Shown piece by piece: positions 14,370 to 27,700 of a DNA stretch of 64,000 nucleotides. Below the pieces are notes generated by a model, which saw only the letters and a program-made list of their open reading frames with translations, did no database searches and had not been told where the DNA came from. Position numbers and translations under genes: made by a program. Each line of letters begins with the position of its first letter. Positions within the stretch are counted from its first letter, which is position 1. This DNA comes from Stratiolaelaps scimitus (lineage: Eukaryota; Arthropoda; Arachnida; Mesostigmata; Laelapidae). The stretch spans positions 496,001-560,000 of the forward strand of contig JABWDB010000032.1 of NCBI GenBank assembly GCA_019614645.1, read 5' to 3'.

Positions 14370-15588
14370 AAAACGAGCGGCCACGAGCTGAACACCGAGA
14401 AAAAGGATTTGAGGGCTTACGCTTGGCTGGCGTTGGCTTCGAACAGTCCGCCGTTGATTGCGGTTCCTACCTGGGCCAGGCGTTCACGCGTTAGCATACG
14501 CCCTCCTGCCTTTCGCTGCAGCTCGCGGCATGTCCTCTGTTTGCACATTGGACGTCTTCCGGCTGTATACGAATTGAAAGGCTATGCTCCGAGGTGGAGA
14601 AGACGAAATCGGTTAACGGCGAATGCTGCTAAACGCCGCAACCGGCAAACAGCCGCTCGTCCATCGTAGAATTGGCTGTCCTTTTTTTTTGTGTGGGACC
14701 TGACTGGCCTGGCGTCCTTCTCGAGAAGTTTACTTTTCGTGGTGTTTCCCTTGCGTTTGGCACGGCCGTCCTTACATCGTTCACTCAGGAGGCGTCTACT
14801 CGAGGCGAATTGTCAGCATTATTGGTTGAAGGATATAGCTCTCCAGGACTTTAGGGCCGCAATGGCTAGGGCTACAAGGTGGCGTTCGAGAGCTTGGCCG
14901 TAGGTCCCCTAGGAGTTGAATATTCATATCGGCTTTCGCCCGGCTTCGCTGACAGCTTACTCCATCTTGCAAAGCGTTCTAACTGGACCCCGTGTGGCGG
15001 ACAAGCTCGCGAGCCAGCATACTCTACTGTGGGCACAATTAGCCCTGCCGTATTGTTCCGTGCGCCCATTCGATGGTGGTCTCGTAGTGCGTAAACACTC
15101 ATCTCCATCAGCTTAGTGTGCGCAGAGCTCGTATTTGTGTACACCCTTGAGGCTTCTGGAATTAGTAAGAACATTAGTATTCCTAATAACAATAATAATA
15201 ATTATAATAATCGAACCTAGACTAAACCTACGAGTGTATAAAATATCAAGTCACCTAGGCCAGACGGGCCGACAAGTCATGTAACAAGCAGACGATGCTG
15301 TTTTCCTATTGGAACGGTGTTGGATTCAACGGGATGTGTCCTGATGTGCCAACGGAATCAAACGACACGCGCTAAAATGATGTCGGAGGACAAATTTCAG
15401 CCGGCAGGCTTATACGCCAATCCATTCCCGGCAGCCCACCTCCCCGTCCCCAGGATGGATGTGTCATTCGCGTGCTGCTCAACGCTTTTACGTTGGCCTG
15501 CAAACACGCTTCGGCCTAGGTGGTCCTGGATAAGGGGAACAAATGAAACACGAGGTGAGTGTTCCTGCCGAGGAAAGGGCCTACGGTA

Positions 15589-15589
<1 letters not shown>

Positions 15590-15625
<36 letters not shown>
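15590..15625 (+). repeat. (GA)n microsatellite
   Basis: About 36 bases of GA followed by a G-rich end, in the GC-rich upstream region. Confidence 0.93.
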
Positions 15626-15627
<2 letters not shown>

Positions 15628-18600
15628 GAGACGGCCAGCGGCCTAAGCTACCCTCACCTTTTGCTGGCGGCCGCCCTCGCGCTCCCCTTGAAACCCCATC
15701 CTCCGATGGCCGCAGACAGCGCCCTCTGCAACCACCCCCGAAGCTAGGTTTCGTTTCGACAGCGCCGTTGCTCCGCTTGTTCGCAAGCTCGCTCTCTAGC
15801 AACTTCCCGACTGCAGCAGCAGCAGCAGTAGCAGCAGCAGCAGCCGCCATATCTGGTGTCCTGTGTCCACCTGCTTTGTTTTGCTGTTTGCCGAACAGAC
15901 CCTCGTAACCCTGCGGACCGACGAAGCCGCGTTCGACGAGCCGTCGAGTTCGCAGCGAGCTCGCGCGAAGGCCACCCCCGCTGGTTGCACCCGTGCGCTG
16001 TCTCCGATCTGCGATCGAGTCATGTAGCAGCAGCAGCAGCGAGCTAGTTGGCTATAAACATTCGCTGGACGTCGTCACGTCATCCAGTTGGCCCTGTTCG
16101 TAGCTATGACACATCTGCGCCTACATCCGACCATGGCCCGTGAGCCTTACACGGCCATCATCGTAAGGACAGTGGGAGCAGCAATGTGTGTCAATCAGGC
16201 CATGCCGTGTTCGACAGCTCTCCGTCGCCGTGTCGTACAGCGCGTCGTGCAGCGCACACTGCAGCGGCGTCTCGAGCGGGGTGCCGGCCTTTGCACGATG
16301 TGAGCCATTCGCTAAACAACCCTTGTAGCTTCGATAGAGCCGCCAGGCGCGTCGGTCAGATCAGGTCAGCCAGCCGCCAGTGAACCAATGACGAAAGCGA
16401 GGAGGCGCGAGGTGATATCACACAGATGATCGACGTCGTTGCCGTCCGAAGCACTAGCAGCAGCAGCAGCAGCATCGAAACAGATATCACTGCAAGCAAG
16501 TAGCAGCAGTTTTCCATTGATTCGTTGAACGACACATCGGAGCTACGTGAAACGAAATGCAACACGACGATTCGTTGTAGACGACTGTGGGGGTGAGGCC
16601 CCGGGCGGGCTCAGGTTAGGCCAGTGCCGTCTTGCGCACGAATCTATCAAATAGGATAGGAGGTGGCTTGAGTAGGTGGACCTACGGTGTGTATCGGTCA
16701 TAATCAGAGGCTGGCAGGCCGTCTACATGTGCAGGACATAAAGGACATTGTCACATAGTGCGAGCTCGTGAGTTGTCAGCGAGAGATCAGGGGCCACCCT
16801 CGTCGAGTGGTGGGTGGCGGAAGAGCCCGAAGCATACGCAGAGCGTTAGCAGCAGTTTGTAGGGATTGCAGAATAGCGTCTCCGGGGCGAAGCCTTCGTG
16901 CCGCTGCAACGGAAGTCTACGCCAATAGTCCACAACCGATGAGGCGTGCATTGGGAGGAAGATAGCTTCGAATGCATTCGCGCTGCTGCTGCTGTTGTAG
17001 AGCCTGAACGAGTATCAAATAGGTATATAGGACGTATACAGGAACCGAAGGAGTGCACCTCGCGGGGGTGGTGAGCTGAGACGGGTGCGAAGTGAAGGCA
17101 AGCAAGAAACACGCATTGAAAGGTCGGAGCAAGAAAGGCGATGCGGCGAAGGAACTGACGCGTACTTGAGCGCCCCGGGCCACATTGCATTTGGTGGCGA
17201 ATATTGTGGTGGTACAATTGTCACGTGTGCGTGGCAAAGTGCACAACGCCTCAGCGAGGCACTAATGCTCCTCGGTGAACGGGGGCTGACTGAGGTTTCT
17301 CAGGCAACACACGACTGCTGCGGTAGTGGGCGGGGGGCGCGCGCGCCAGTTAGGTAGCCAGCAGATGTAAGGCGACGCAGGACAATCGCCTAATCGCGAG
17401 CTGTTCAAGACGAGCTAGTTAGATAGCTAACAATAAGCTGCCACGCGAGACGCCGAGAAGGACGTCTGTCGCCACTACGAGATTGTCTCCGTACGAGTGC
17501 CTCGCATAGTCGCCGCATCTTGGAACCAGCTGCTGAGGGTTGCCCGATGCTGTTAAGCGAGCGCCGCAACGTAGCAGGACTTCGACACGCTGCTAGAAAA
17601 CAACTTGCCGACGTCGGTGACGGCCTACGACGTCAACGTCATTTGCGTGGTGCTACTTGCCCTCGACGGCTCGTCGAGATCACGATATCATCGTGCCAGT
17701 GTCGGATGTGCATCCGATTACCGGCTTCGCCCTCAAGTGCCGGAGGCCGGGCGTCTAGAGGGATGCCGACGGCGTCCGCGAGGACCGATCTCATCCGGGC
17801 GTCATTGCGCGACGTTCAAACGGCGCACGGCTGAGCGCCAGCGGTGGTCAGACGACAGCGGCGGCGGCTGCCGCTCCTGTTGCTGCTGCTGCTGTTGTCT
17901 CCATCCAGTTCATCTACAACGACAGTGTTTACGCACTACGAGACCACCACCACCCAGCCACATGAATTACTTGATAAGCTAGTTAGCTAGTTCGTTCGTT
18001 CGTTGATTGATTGATTGATTGATTAATTCGTTGGTTGGTTGGCTAGCTAGTGGCATACGCCTTCCGGCCCACGCCCTTCGTGGAGGACCAATTCACGTCT
18101 AGTGAAATTAGCGGCAGAGTATCTAGTCATCTAATACAGACAGGCTGAGTGAAAAAAACACCCCCCGAAAAACAATCAAAGGAAACAATTACGCCTTTCC
18201 ATTAATTAATCCCTAATCGACCCAATGACTGGACCACAGCCACCACAGCTACACCCACCATATCCGATTCCCACCACTGTATAACTTGTCAAACTTTTGC
18301 TATCGTCATGTTATGATAAGAAGAAAAAAAACCAATACAAACAAACATATATACTCCTGTGTGAAACAGAATCCTGTGTGTGGGATCAGCTCTGTGCCGA
18401 GCTCAGGATGATTCGCGAGAAGGTGGCTGAGTATCAAGAGGAACAGTGAGCACTAGGAAGCTGCAATTGTCCGCCGTGTGACGACGAACGACTAGACTCG
18501 AGGACATTGCGTCGCCGTTGTGTTCTTGTATGCGTATGTACATCATCAAGATATATATATATATATATATATATCGAGTTATGTTAATGTCGTAACAATG

Positions 18601-18782
18601 TACCAGCGATAGTCGCATCATTCAACACGTATCCATTACACATATCAAGGAGAAGCATTGAATTGCCGTCCGTGTGCCAATCGTGCAATTGGAAACCCGT
18701 TGGTCTGTGCCTTAATCCGTTGACGGGATTGAGCAAGGCCGCGTCATTAGTGAGACAGCCCCAGTACAAATATACCCATCCG

Positions 18783-18986
18783 ACGACGACAACAACAACA
18801 ACAATAGCAACAATAGCAGCAGCAGCAACAACAACAACAATAACAACAACAGCAGAAACAACAACAGCAGCAGCAGCAGCAGCAACAACAACAACAACAA
18901 GAGTAGCAACAACAGCAACAGCAGCAGCAACAACAACAACAGCAACAACAACAGCAACAACAGCAACAACAACCGCAACCGCAACA
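18783..18986 (+). repeat. Imperfect (CAA/CAG)n tract, about 200 bp
   Basis: Mixed CAA and CAG triplets with scattered CGA. Read as glutamine codons, the frame is broken early by TAG and TAA triplets (for example within 18804-18842), so it is not a poly-Gln coding exon. It lies upstream of the Shaker N-terminal exon. Confidence 0.93.
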
Positions 18987-19393
18987 CGACATTAACAGCA
19001 ACATTAGTGGCCTGGACATACTCGTCAACGTAAAGCAACGAACGGAGTCGAGTTGTTCGCCGAGTTGACATCTACGAAGAAAATAATGATAATGACGATA
19101 AATCATCACCACTGAGGGAGGCCTTTGATTAGTAAACGCCGAAGGTCGTCGCCTTGATCTTGCGGGCGACGCCTCTTCATCGTCTATCAATGTGAGCGTT
19201 CGTTTGGACTTGGATTCGGAAGGAAAGCAAGGAATCAATATTGGTCCACAACGGGCCGGGCTGAACTTCGGGCCCCCGTATCCTCGTATCGTGGTTTTGG
19301 GCAGTGCGCACGCTTGACGATTCAGTTCTTTGGGTGGCGGGAAGAAGTTCATCTCGTTGCTCTCGCCGTTCCTGTATATGCTTATATATAGAC

Positions 19394-19397
<4 letters not shown>

Positions 19398-19426
<29 letters not shown>
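19398..19426 (+). repeat. (TA)n microsatellite at SINE B border
   Basis: TA run that replaces the 5' half of the family B fragment at 19425. Another TA run lies at 19534-19568. Confidence 0.93.
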
Positions 19427-19428
<2 letters not shown>

Positions 19429-19530
19429 CAAAGGTGGCCCCGACAGGTCCTCTCATAGTGATACCTAAAGGTTAAGAGCTGAGGCCTGTCAGATAGGGGA
19501 GAGTCAGCTGAGGGTCAGCTCGAAAAAACA
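19425..19530 (+). repeat. SINE family B copy, 3' half only
   Basis: It matches the family B end from AAGCAAAGGTGGCCCCGACA through GGTTAAGAGCTGAGG to GAGGGTCAGCTCGAAAAA. Its 5' border is a TA microsatellite (19398-19426). It is the only recognised SINE between about 13 kb and 27.7 kb. Confidence 0.87.
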
Positions 19531-21479
19531 GTGGTATATATACATATATATAATATATATATATATAGAGAGAGAGATGAGTTGGATCTGAGGAACAGCT
19601 TTACTGGCAGCAACGGGCGACACCGCCCGTCTCGCTTGCTTTGTTCAAAGACGCAACGCTAGACAGAATCGAAGAGAGGCCTTCACTAGACGGCAGTGTC
19701 CACTGCCTGCCCGCCGTGTGACCGCAACCAATCGACGCATCGGGACAAGGAGCTCATCAGAGACGTCGGCGCCAATTCATCAGGTGGCATCGTCCGCGAT
19801 AGCGATTATTGCCACCGGTAGACTGCTCACCAGTACACGGTGGCCGCCGGTTACCTCGTCGAGACGAGGAAAAGCAGCATCGAGGTACTTCTGACACCGG
19901 GATCGCTGTCATGGCCGAAGGGCGTCGGCTGTTCACGTTCGGCGCGAATTGAAATGCGTTAACGGCGAAACAAAATAACCGAGGGAAACATCGCTGTAAG
20001 TGGTGGGTGCGTGAGAGAGAGAGAGAGACAGACAGACAGAACGATAGCAAGCGGTGGTGGTGCCAAGCCATCGACGGTAGATACATCCACCCGTCGTCGG
20101 TGGTAGCCTGTGAGATACGAAGCCGGACGGTTGGGTAGGCTGGTCCCAGCGAAAGCAGCCAGTGATCCGGCCACGCAGCGAACGAGCCGGGCCTGACGAA
20201 GATCCGTTGGCAGGCCCGCGCCTTAGCAGAGCCGGTCGCCGATATCATCCAAGGGGACACGGTCAGTAGCGCAGCAGCAGCAGCAGCGGGCGGCAGCGGC
20301 GGCGGCTGCTGCTCCACCCGAATCTTTTTGTTGTCCATCGAACAAGCCGACCACCCATCGAGGCAACCCGACGTCTCTATCTCTCGCTCTCTCTGCCACC
20401 CAGCCGGCCAGGCCAAGTCAAGCCAACAGCGCAAACCACCCCCCACGCCCCCGCCCGGGGGGACAGGGTTGAACCCCCGATAGGCGCACCTCCACACCGA
20501 GGTCCATGTGTCCCCTCAGTTCAACCGTACTCACCCAAGGAACACTACGACTCTGGTAGTGGTCGCGCCGGTCCCCCAGTCATTATAGTCGCGGCTGTCA
20601 CTAAAACTCGGCGTGCGTTGCACTGCACTGACGGTGCCGACGGACAGGTACACCACGACGAGGAACTATCCAGTAGTTCTATCCGTTGAATCAATCAAAG
20701 CCGCCGCCGCCGTCGCCGCTACCGCTGTCCCGTCCCGCCACCGTCACCGCCGACCTCGTCATTCGTTGATACTATCGTTCGTTATTGTTGTTGTTGCTGT
20801 TGCTGTTGTCGTGTGCGTGTGTGTGTATGTGTGTGCGTGTGTGCATTCGCCATAGTTCGGCATCGTCTTCGATCGGAGAGAGAAAGAAGAAGATCGGATC
20901 CAAGACGCACGCACCAGTCATGATGATCTCGGCTGTGCCGCCACCTGCGAATAGCCGACGCCGACGAACTAATAACAAATGACCCGGGAGAGGTTGGACG
21001 AGGTCGTATAACCGCTGCGAACGTGTCTATGAGATACTCTAATCAGCAGGAGTGAGCGTGCGGTCCTGAAGGCAAATCCTGAAGGAAAATCCTGAAGGCA
21101 ACGTAAGCCATTTTCAACAAACCCCCTATTGAACGAAGCGCGAGACGTCGACGGCAGCAGCAAGGACAACAGCAACAGGACATAGGGAATAACGTCCTAA
21201 GCAAGGACCGAGCGAACCAGGCTCCTCGGCCTGGACACAACAGCTGCTGCTGCGGCAAAAACGATTGCGCCGGTTCATCATCCGTCGACCCTGTGAACGG
21301 GTCAGCATGATGGAGCAGGTGGACGGATGAGAGCAGTCCACATACGAATCTATCTGAGAGAACAGTCAACCGTGAGAAATCCCACTTGGAGAAGGTCGTC
21401 TTTATTCGTCGTTCTATGAACGTGTTTGAGTGTACCAGCGATTACCCGCCATATCGTCGTTGTCTAAATGTACATTAAA

Positions 21480-21522
21480 CATATATATATACATATATAT
21501 ATAATATATGAATGTATATAGA

Positions 21523-21566
<44 letters not shown>

Positions 21567-21567
21567 A
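21480..21567 (+). repeat. (TA)n-rich microsatellite
   Basis: Two TA blocks separated by AATGTATAGA-like bases, ending in ACACAC. Confidence 0.93.
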
Positions 21568-24285
21568 GGAGCCATAACGCAACAGCTTCGCAAAAAACCC
21601 CTGAAGCCTTCGACTCACGAGATCATATGCGCTATCCAATCCCTAAGTGAACTTCGTAACGTTTATACTTACACAGTCAGCCCCCCCCCCCCTATTCGAT
21701 CTATTGTAGTCAGTTGGGCTGTAGCTTAGGCGGCAGCGTCGTCTCTTTATCAGGCGGCGAATCTGCCGTCGGCCAGCCAGCCAACGTAGAAACGGGACAG
21801 GACAGAGTGGCCTGCCAGGGCCCCCCCCGAGAAAAACAGGCTTGAGCGAAACCGAGGCCAACACAGGAAATGAACGCCGAAGAGTCAAGGGACAGCCGGA
21901 GTTTCGATTGAGATATCCAAGCAAGTACGACATACTGCGTGATGTAGCTTGACCAGGATTCGAAAGAGGAGATCGACACACGCAGCGCCTCGAAAAATTC
22001 AAAAAAAAAAAGGTACCATTCTGTCCGACAACAAGATCGCCTCAACAAGGAGGACACGAATGACCAGCCGTTGCCGTCAGGCAAACGAGACGAGAGTGTG
22101 TTGGTCGTATGTTGTCCTGGATAGCGTGGCCGGGCGCACCTGCAATAGTTTGTTTGTTGTAGAAGACATATTCACAGTAAAAGGGGGGGACATGCTCGCC
22201 GCTGACGACACGGCTCGACGATTTAATCAAGCAGCCATATATCGAGAAGAAAACGCCAATCGTAGGAGGGACCGCGCAGCGGATGATACTGCTGATATAT
22301 CCTAGAGAGGCAAGGGGGTGTCGACATGTAAACTGCTAATATTCGCCCCGACATATGAACGACACGATTGCATTTTACAATGAAGAAGAGAGCACTAATT
22401 GATTGATTAATTGATGGATTGAATCAGTTGATCGGTCAAACACCGTACCTAGTGTGAGCAGTGGAGTAAGCTACAACAATATTAGCAAGAGTACATTTCA
22501 CCGGCTAGAGGCGGGCGGACAGCTCGTTCAGCTCTCGCCCGCGTATCATCCCGTATAGGCGTGTGTTGTACATTGACGGGAACTGTCAGATCGTCTCGTT
22601 GGACTCAAAACTACGCAGAGCAACTGTTGGTACGAGAATACCATCAACCGCATGGAGGTGATCGCTAAAGGACAACCTCTCGATTGAACGAGAACGCACC
22701 GGGGTGAACCAGCCGCCACCATTTTGCTTCAGCATTGACCCGAACCAGAAGTGGGAATATTTCGACAGCGTAACAACTATGAGCTATGAGTGTATCTCTG
22801 ATCAGCTGAACTTCGATCAAGCAGATCGTATTCGCGCAACAACAGTCGGAGCTAAACGCCAGCAGCATTTGGCGTACGCGCGCGCTAATTAGCAAAAATA
22901 CGCGAGAGGGTAACGAGGAACGAGGAATTAGCGAAGAATCTTCTCCCAATGTCAAGAAATAGAGGGGACGGCCCCACCACATTGGTATCATCAGCATCCG
23001 ATCGAGTTCAGACGGCTGCAGCAGTGCGCGAGACCACATGGTAGAAATGTCCGATCGACGAGAAGGAGAGGAGAGGGAGGTGGACAAGACGACGTATTCT
23101 GAGGCATACAACTAAGCATCAGAGAACGAAGCCAAGTGTCTATTGCAGACAGATTGATAGGCTCATCATACACACAGACACACAAACAAATCGCCACCCA
23201 TAACGAAGGTGGGCACGTACGCACAGGTGTGGTCAACCTGTTATTCTCGAGGGAGCCAGGACGAGAAGGAGTCGACCGCCAACCTACAGGATCACCAACC
23301 TAGTACGACACGCAGCGCAGGACTGTACGGCCGTTCATTGCTCAACCAGACAGAAACACATCGAGCGAACGTCGCATACACGATATTCGAAAGTCACACG
23401 TATCCGCGGACGTGATTCAAGCAAGGGGTGCGATACAGCGTCGAAATTGTTTATGGCGCAGGGCAGCCCGAGTGTGTGGGCGTCCTACGGAGACGATACC
23501 GAGAACGATTAGCGATAACGAAGACATAATAGAGAGAAGGCAAAGAGCGAGAGAGACAGAGAAAAACAATAAGCTTAAACAACGCCCCAACGCGCTTGAA
23601 TGAAATACAAGCAATCGAATTGTGATAGAGGTATCACAATTGACGTTTTGAACACCGGACGCACAAGGGGCAGAGGTGACCTAGAGACAGATGACAGGAT
23701 CCGATACGAGGAACTCGCAGGAGATAACGAGATAACAGACCTACCTACACAGGACACTGGCCGATCCCCGGAGTAGGCCGACGGGACGGCTACCGTCCCC
23801 CCAATTGTCACGACGAGCGGTTATCGGTCGGCCAGTATTACTGAAGAGTTCGTGAAGAAGATATCGTCATCGAAATCAACGATCCCTTGTAGGGTGTCGC
23901 TATTCAGCCCCGATGACAGCCCTCGATCGCTCCGGGCCCCAACGTCGAGGATCCCAGAACAAGCTGAACAGCGCGGAGACAAACCACAGCAGGAGGAGTA
24001 GCGACCTCATCCGCTGCTGTATTGGACTGGTGAAGCGAATTGACGAGGCAGACCACAACAGTAGCAGCAGTAGCAGCAGCAGCAGCAACCGCCAGAGCAT
24101 TCGTGCGCTTTCTGTTGCCCTGGCCGCGTTCGTGTGGATGAGCTGAGCAGCGCGCTATCGTCAGGGCGCGCCGCGTCCCGCCCTGACCTCCGTTGAGGCA
24201 GCGCCTGCGCCAGCAGCAGTACCACCGCCAGCAGCAGGGGTTGCTACGTGCTTCCGGCGTGCATTGCCGCCGACGACGCCGCTAA

Positions 24286-24755
24286 CGACGACGACGCACG
24301 CGCACTGCTCGTGCTAGCTACGGTCTCCCCAAAAGCCTCAAGATAAGCTGGAACGTCGGCAACAACGCGGGCGGGCGGCGGCGAGTGTCGTCCGCCGTAC
24401 CGTCCGCCAGCCACGGCACATTCGCCGATAAGTGGGGACTTACGCCCGTGCTCAAGCCCAACTCAAGCCAGTCTGGGCAGCAACAACAACAACAAGCCAA
24501 CCAGCCGACAGCCGTCACAACCGGTGCCGCTACTGCAGGAGTAGGAGGAGGAGGCGGTGCTGGTGGTGGCGGTGGTGGAACCGCAGCAGTAGGCGCTGCT
24601 GCCGGTAGTGGCAGTGGCGGTGTAGCCGGCGTCGCCTACCCGCAGCAGCCTGGCAGTCAGCAGGTCCAGCAATCCGGTGGCAAAGCCGGAAAGTTGCAGG
24701 GGCCAACCGTCGTGTTCGTACCCGGCGAGGGCATCAAAACCGTCGAAAGAAATAG
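24286..24755 (+). CDS. Sh: Probable Shaker N-terminal exon (open from 24286; true start unknown)
   Basis: The frame is open from just after a TAA at 24283-24285 to a donor at 24755/24756 (AG|GTACGT). Its phase, two bases left over, matches the acceptor of the next exon at 36358. The predicted peptide is low complexity: a six-Gln run near 24479-24497, then Gly/Ala-rich stretches, then a more ordinary end rich in Val, Gly and Lys. Low-complexity Gln- and Gly-rich N-termini are typical of Shaker isoforms. There is no in-frame ATG anywhere between the stop and the donor. The exon must therefore either start at an unidentified acceptor and receive its start codon from upstream, or not be used. That it belongs to Shaker is inferred from phase, strand and donor quality, not from similarity. 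Confidence 0.55.
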
Positions 24756-27700
24756 GTACGTGACTCTCTGTGACTTCGTAACTACCGCTCGGTCAGTTTC
24801 GGCCAACCTCCATCAGTACCCCCGAACCCCCCCGAACCCCCCCCCAAACTCCCTCCTGTCCCAAAACCACAAAACCCCCCTCCCCACATAGGCGTTCAAC
24901 CAGCCATCCTCGCCACCTTCGCCGTGAGCCAGCCAGCGAAGCCAGCCGAGCAACTAACCTCACTATACCCCCCTATCAAGCAATGTAGAAAATTCTACAG
25001 CCAGTGACCCACTCACTCAGAGGAGTCAGAGTCAGCCAGGAGTGGGGGTGTAGCTAGCTACGTTGCCTACGTTGCCGGCAGTCTCCTCGGTTGAGCTCAC
25101 GCTTGGTGCGCGACGCCTCCTGATTTCGTTTCGTAGCTTTTTTGTGTCGTTTTCCGCAACCGCTCTCCTTTGGCGGCCGTCTCTCCTTCTAGCCTATTCG
25201 ACTCCTTCCGCGTTCAACTTAACGAGCTCCAGGAGCCCGTGGTCCTTGGCCGTATCCCTTCCTTACCCCCTCCCCACCCCCCCACGTGCTGCCTCGCGTT
25301 GAAGCGAAAGTACACTCCATGGACGAGCGTCTCGACTCGCAGGCCGCCCGGGGGGCTACACCGGGAACCCCAAGGGGAGGAAGCCGCCATGCTTGGGAAT
25401 TGGGAATTCGGAGGTAGTAGTGAACGAGATGAAGGTGGGCACAGCCTCTGCGCCCACGGATGGCTGCGGTACCACTTCGAGCCACTCCGAGCGTATAATG
25501 CTGTCTCTAGCCACCGTACAGTGATAGCGAACGAGAGAGAGAGAGGAAGCGAGCGAGCGAGAGAGGAGTCCACAACGCAAGCAGGTTTCTTGGTGGTAGA
25601 ACCAACCATTGGGGGGCAGGATGTCTGCGTGTCCGTCTGTCTGGTCCCCTCCTGTCGATGGGAGCGCAGCAGTCGCCATTCCCGTGGCGGTTCGCTAGTC
25701 GTCTCTCTCAGCAGGAAAATAAGTAGGAAAAGCAACGATGAAGAAGACGAAAGACTCAATAAGATTTGTTTCCCTCCCTCGGCCTTATCTTCCTCGGCGA
25801 CCCAGCGGAGATGAACACCACACACACACACACACAGTGTCGTGCGTGGACGGAACGGGAAATTGGGGACTGGCCCGATGAAGGCAATGAGGCACAGATT
25901 CGATTTCTGACCGCCATCAAGTTCCGCCGGCGCGTGGACCTTCCTCAGCGCCAATAGGGTCCGCCATCTTGTCCCAGCTCCAGGCCGTAGCTCTTTTCGT
26001 TGTGCCTCTGCAGTGCTGTCTTGCCGGCATAGGTTCGAGTCCCTCGCACGGGTCTCCCCCGAGTGTTCGAGAAACCATTTGCACGGTCTCAGTTTGCGGA
26101 CTTCAGCGACCGGCCACCAGAACCGACTATTGATATCGATTGCGCCCCCGCGTGTCGCTAGACAAGGATCGCGGACATCGCGGCGTAAAAGACGACTTGA
26201 TTAATACTGTGTTGTTCAACACATCGTTCCAATCGAGTGAGCGTCTTATTCATGTGATCAGAGGCAAGCGTTGAAATATTGACTAGATTTCACGTGGTCC
26301 ATTTTTACCCTATGCTTATATTTTTTTTGTTGAAGGCGCCAATCTCAGCCGGCGTTCTCCTCCAAAATGGTTTGCACGTTGACTTTCAATGACGATCGCA
26401 CAAGCAGCTCGGACGGGGGCAAGATTGTCTCCTTGACGCGAGGAGGTCTACTGAGAAACGCAACGATAAAAAGACGTTGATAGCCGTGCTGGTGGGACAG
26501 GGTGGACAGACGAACAGGAAACACGAGGCGCCTTCCGTAAACCTACGGCTTACGCTACCTAATTTATCGTGATTGATCACTGACTGGCTTCGTCGAGGAC
26601 GAAAATATCAGAGTGGAGGACATTACGAGCTAGTGTACGTAGAACACGAGAAGGGTGGCGCTCATATCCATCCGTCCGATATTCCTGCGCGCGATCGGGA
26701 TTTGTGGATGGCCTCACTCGTCGTTGCCTGGGGCATGTGTCTCCTACAACGACGAGGTGCCGTCCGTGAAGTCAGATCCTAGACTCTCAGCAGAGGATGG
26801 TGGTTTTAGCAGGCAGAGGCGTTTTGTCATCCACGTCGGCCCCCCCCCCCCACCTGCACTGGATCGGGGCCCACTCTTTCATGGAGATTGGAAGGTGTCT
26901 CTGGTGGTGACCGTGCGTTTGAAGAAGATTTCCTCCTCTAAAAACAAAAAAAAGGCCTGTAGGCTAGGACGTCTCCAAAAACGAATTTTTATGCTGGACC
27001 CGAACTTTTTTCAGGCATGTATATTATAATAATAACAAACACTTTATTCAAAGGTATAATATTATAGTTACAAGTCTCACTTGTGTGCATTCATCTACGA
27101 TGGCTCCGGTTGCGTACGCTGTGTGCCCGTGTTGTGCGCGTGATAGTCTCCAGGAGAATGAATCATTAGGACATTTTTTCGTGGCTATAAATTTTGGGAG
27201 TATATTTCTTCTGGATATTATAATACAGAAATCAATAATTTGTCGTAAATGCACGGCATCGGCACATAAGACTTAATTCTCAAATGCACCTGAGACTATT
27301 TGGACCTATGTGATGTTAGTTGAATATATCTCTGCATAATAACACCTTCAACGCTTATATGCTGCTCACAATTTCAAAACCCTATGACATCCCTTCCCTG
27401 AACCTTTAACCTTAAAGTGGGTCAGATGTGCCTTATCAGAGGGGTTCGCCCCACAGTACAAGAGGAGACCTTTTTTTTTATTTATTTATTATTTTTTTTA
27501 TTAAAGATTGCACGCGCGAATATTACCAAGCTATAAGACCGATGAGTTTGTCATTACAATGCTGTATAGTCAATGTAAGAACGAGTGAGCTCAACTCTAG
27601 CCTGCCGTCACTGGAGTCCTGCGCTTCAAAATAGACTTTCGACGATTCGCATTTGTTTTGATTTCTCGGCTGCACTCTTGTTCCGCATAAAGGTAAACGA

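Larger units (their letters stand above)
13951..24285. other. GC-richer, SINE-poor region upstream of Shaker; possible 5' UTR and promoter
   Basis: This 10 kb stretch is richer in G and C than its neighbours, has many short CAG/GCA runs (15813-15843, 16025-16039, 16457-16475, 20272-20289, 24060-24089) and holds only one SINE fragment. Long and alternative 5' exons are known for fly Shaker, so 5' UTR exons or promoters could lie here. I could not identify a start codon exon with the phase needed by exon 2. A triple copy of a short AATCCTGAAGG-like unit is at 21062-21100. Confidence 0.35.

Noticed and set aside
18712..19352. Open frames made of poly-Leu, poly-Cys or poly-Thr over the CAA/CAG tract
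   Set aside because: Triplet repeat read in different frames; no conserved protein around it.
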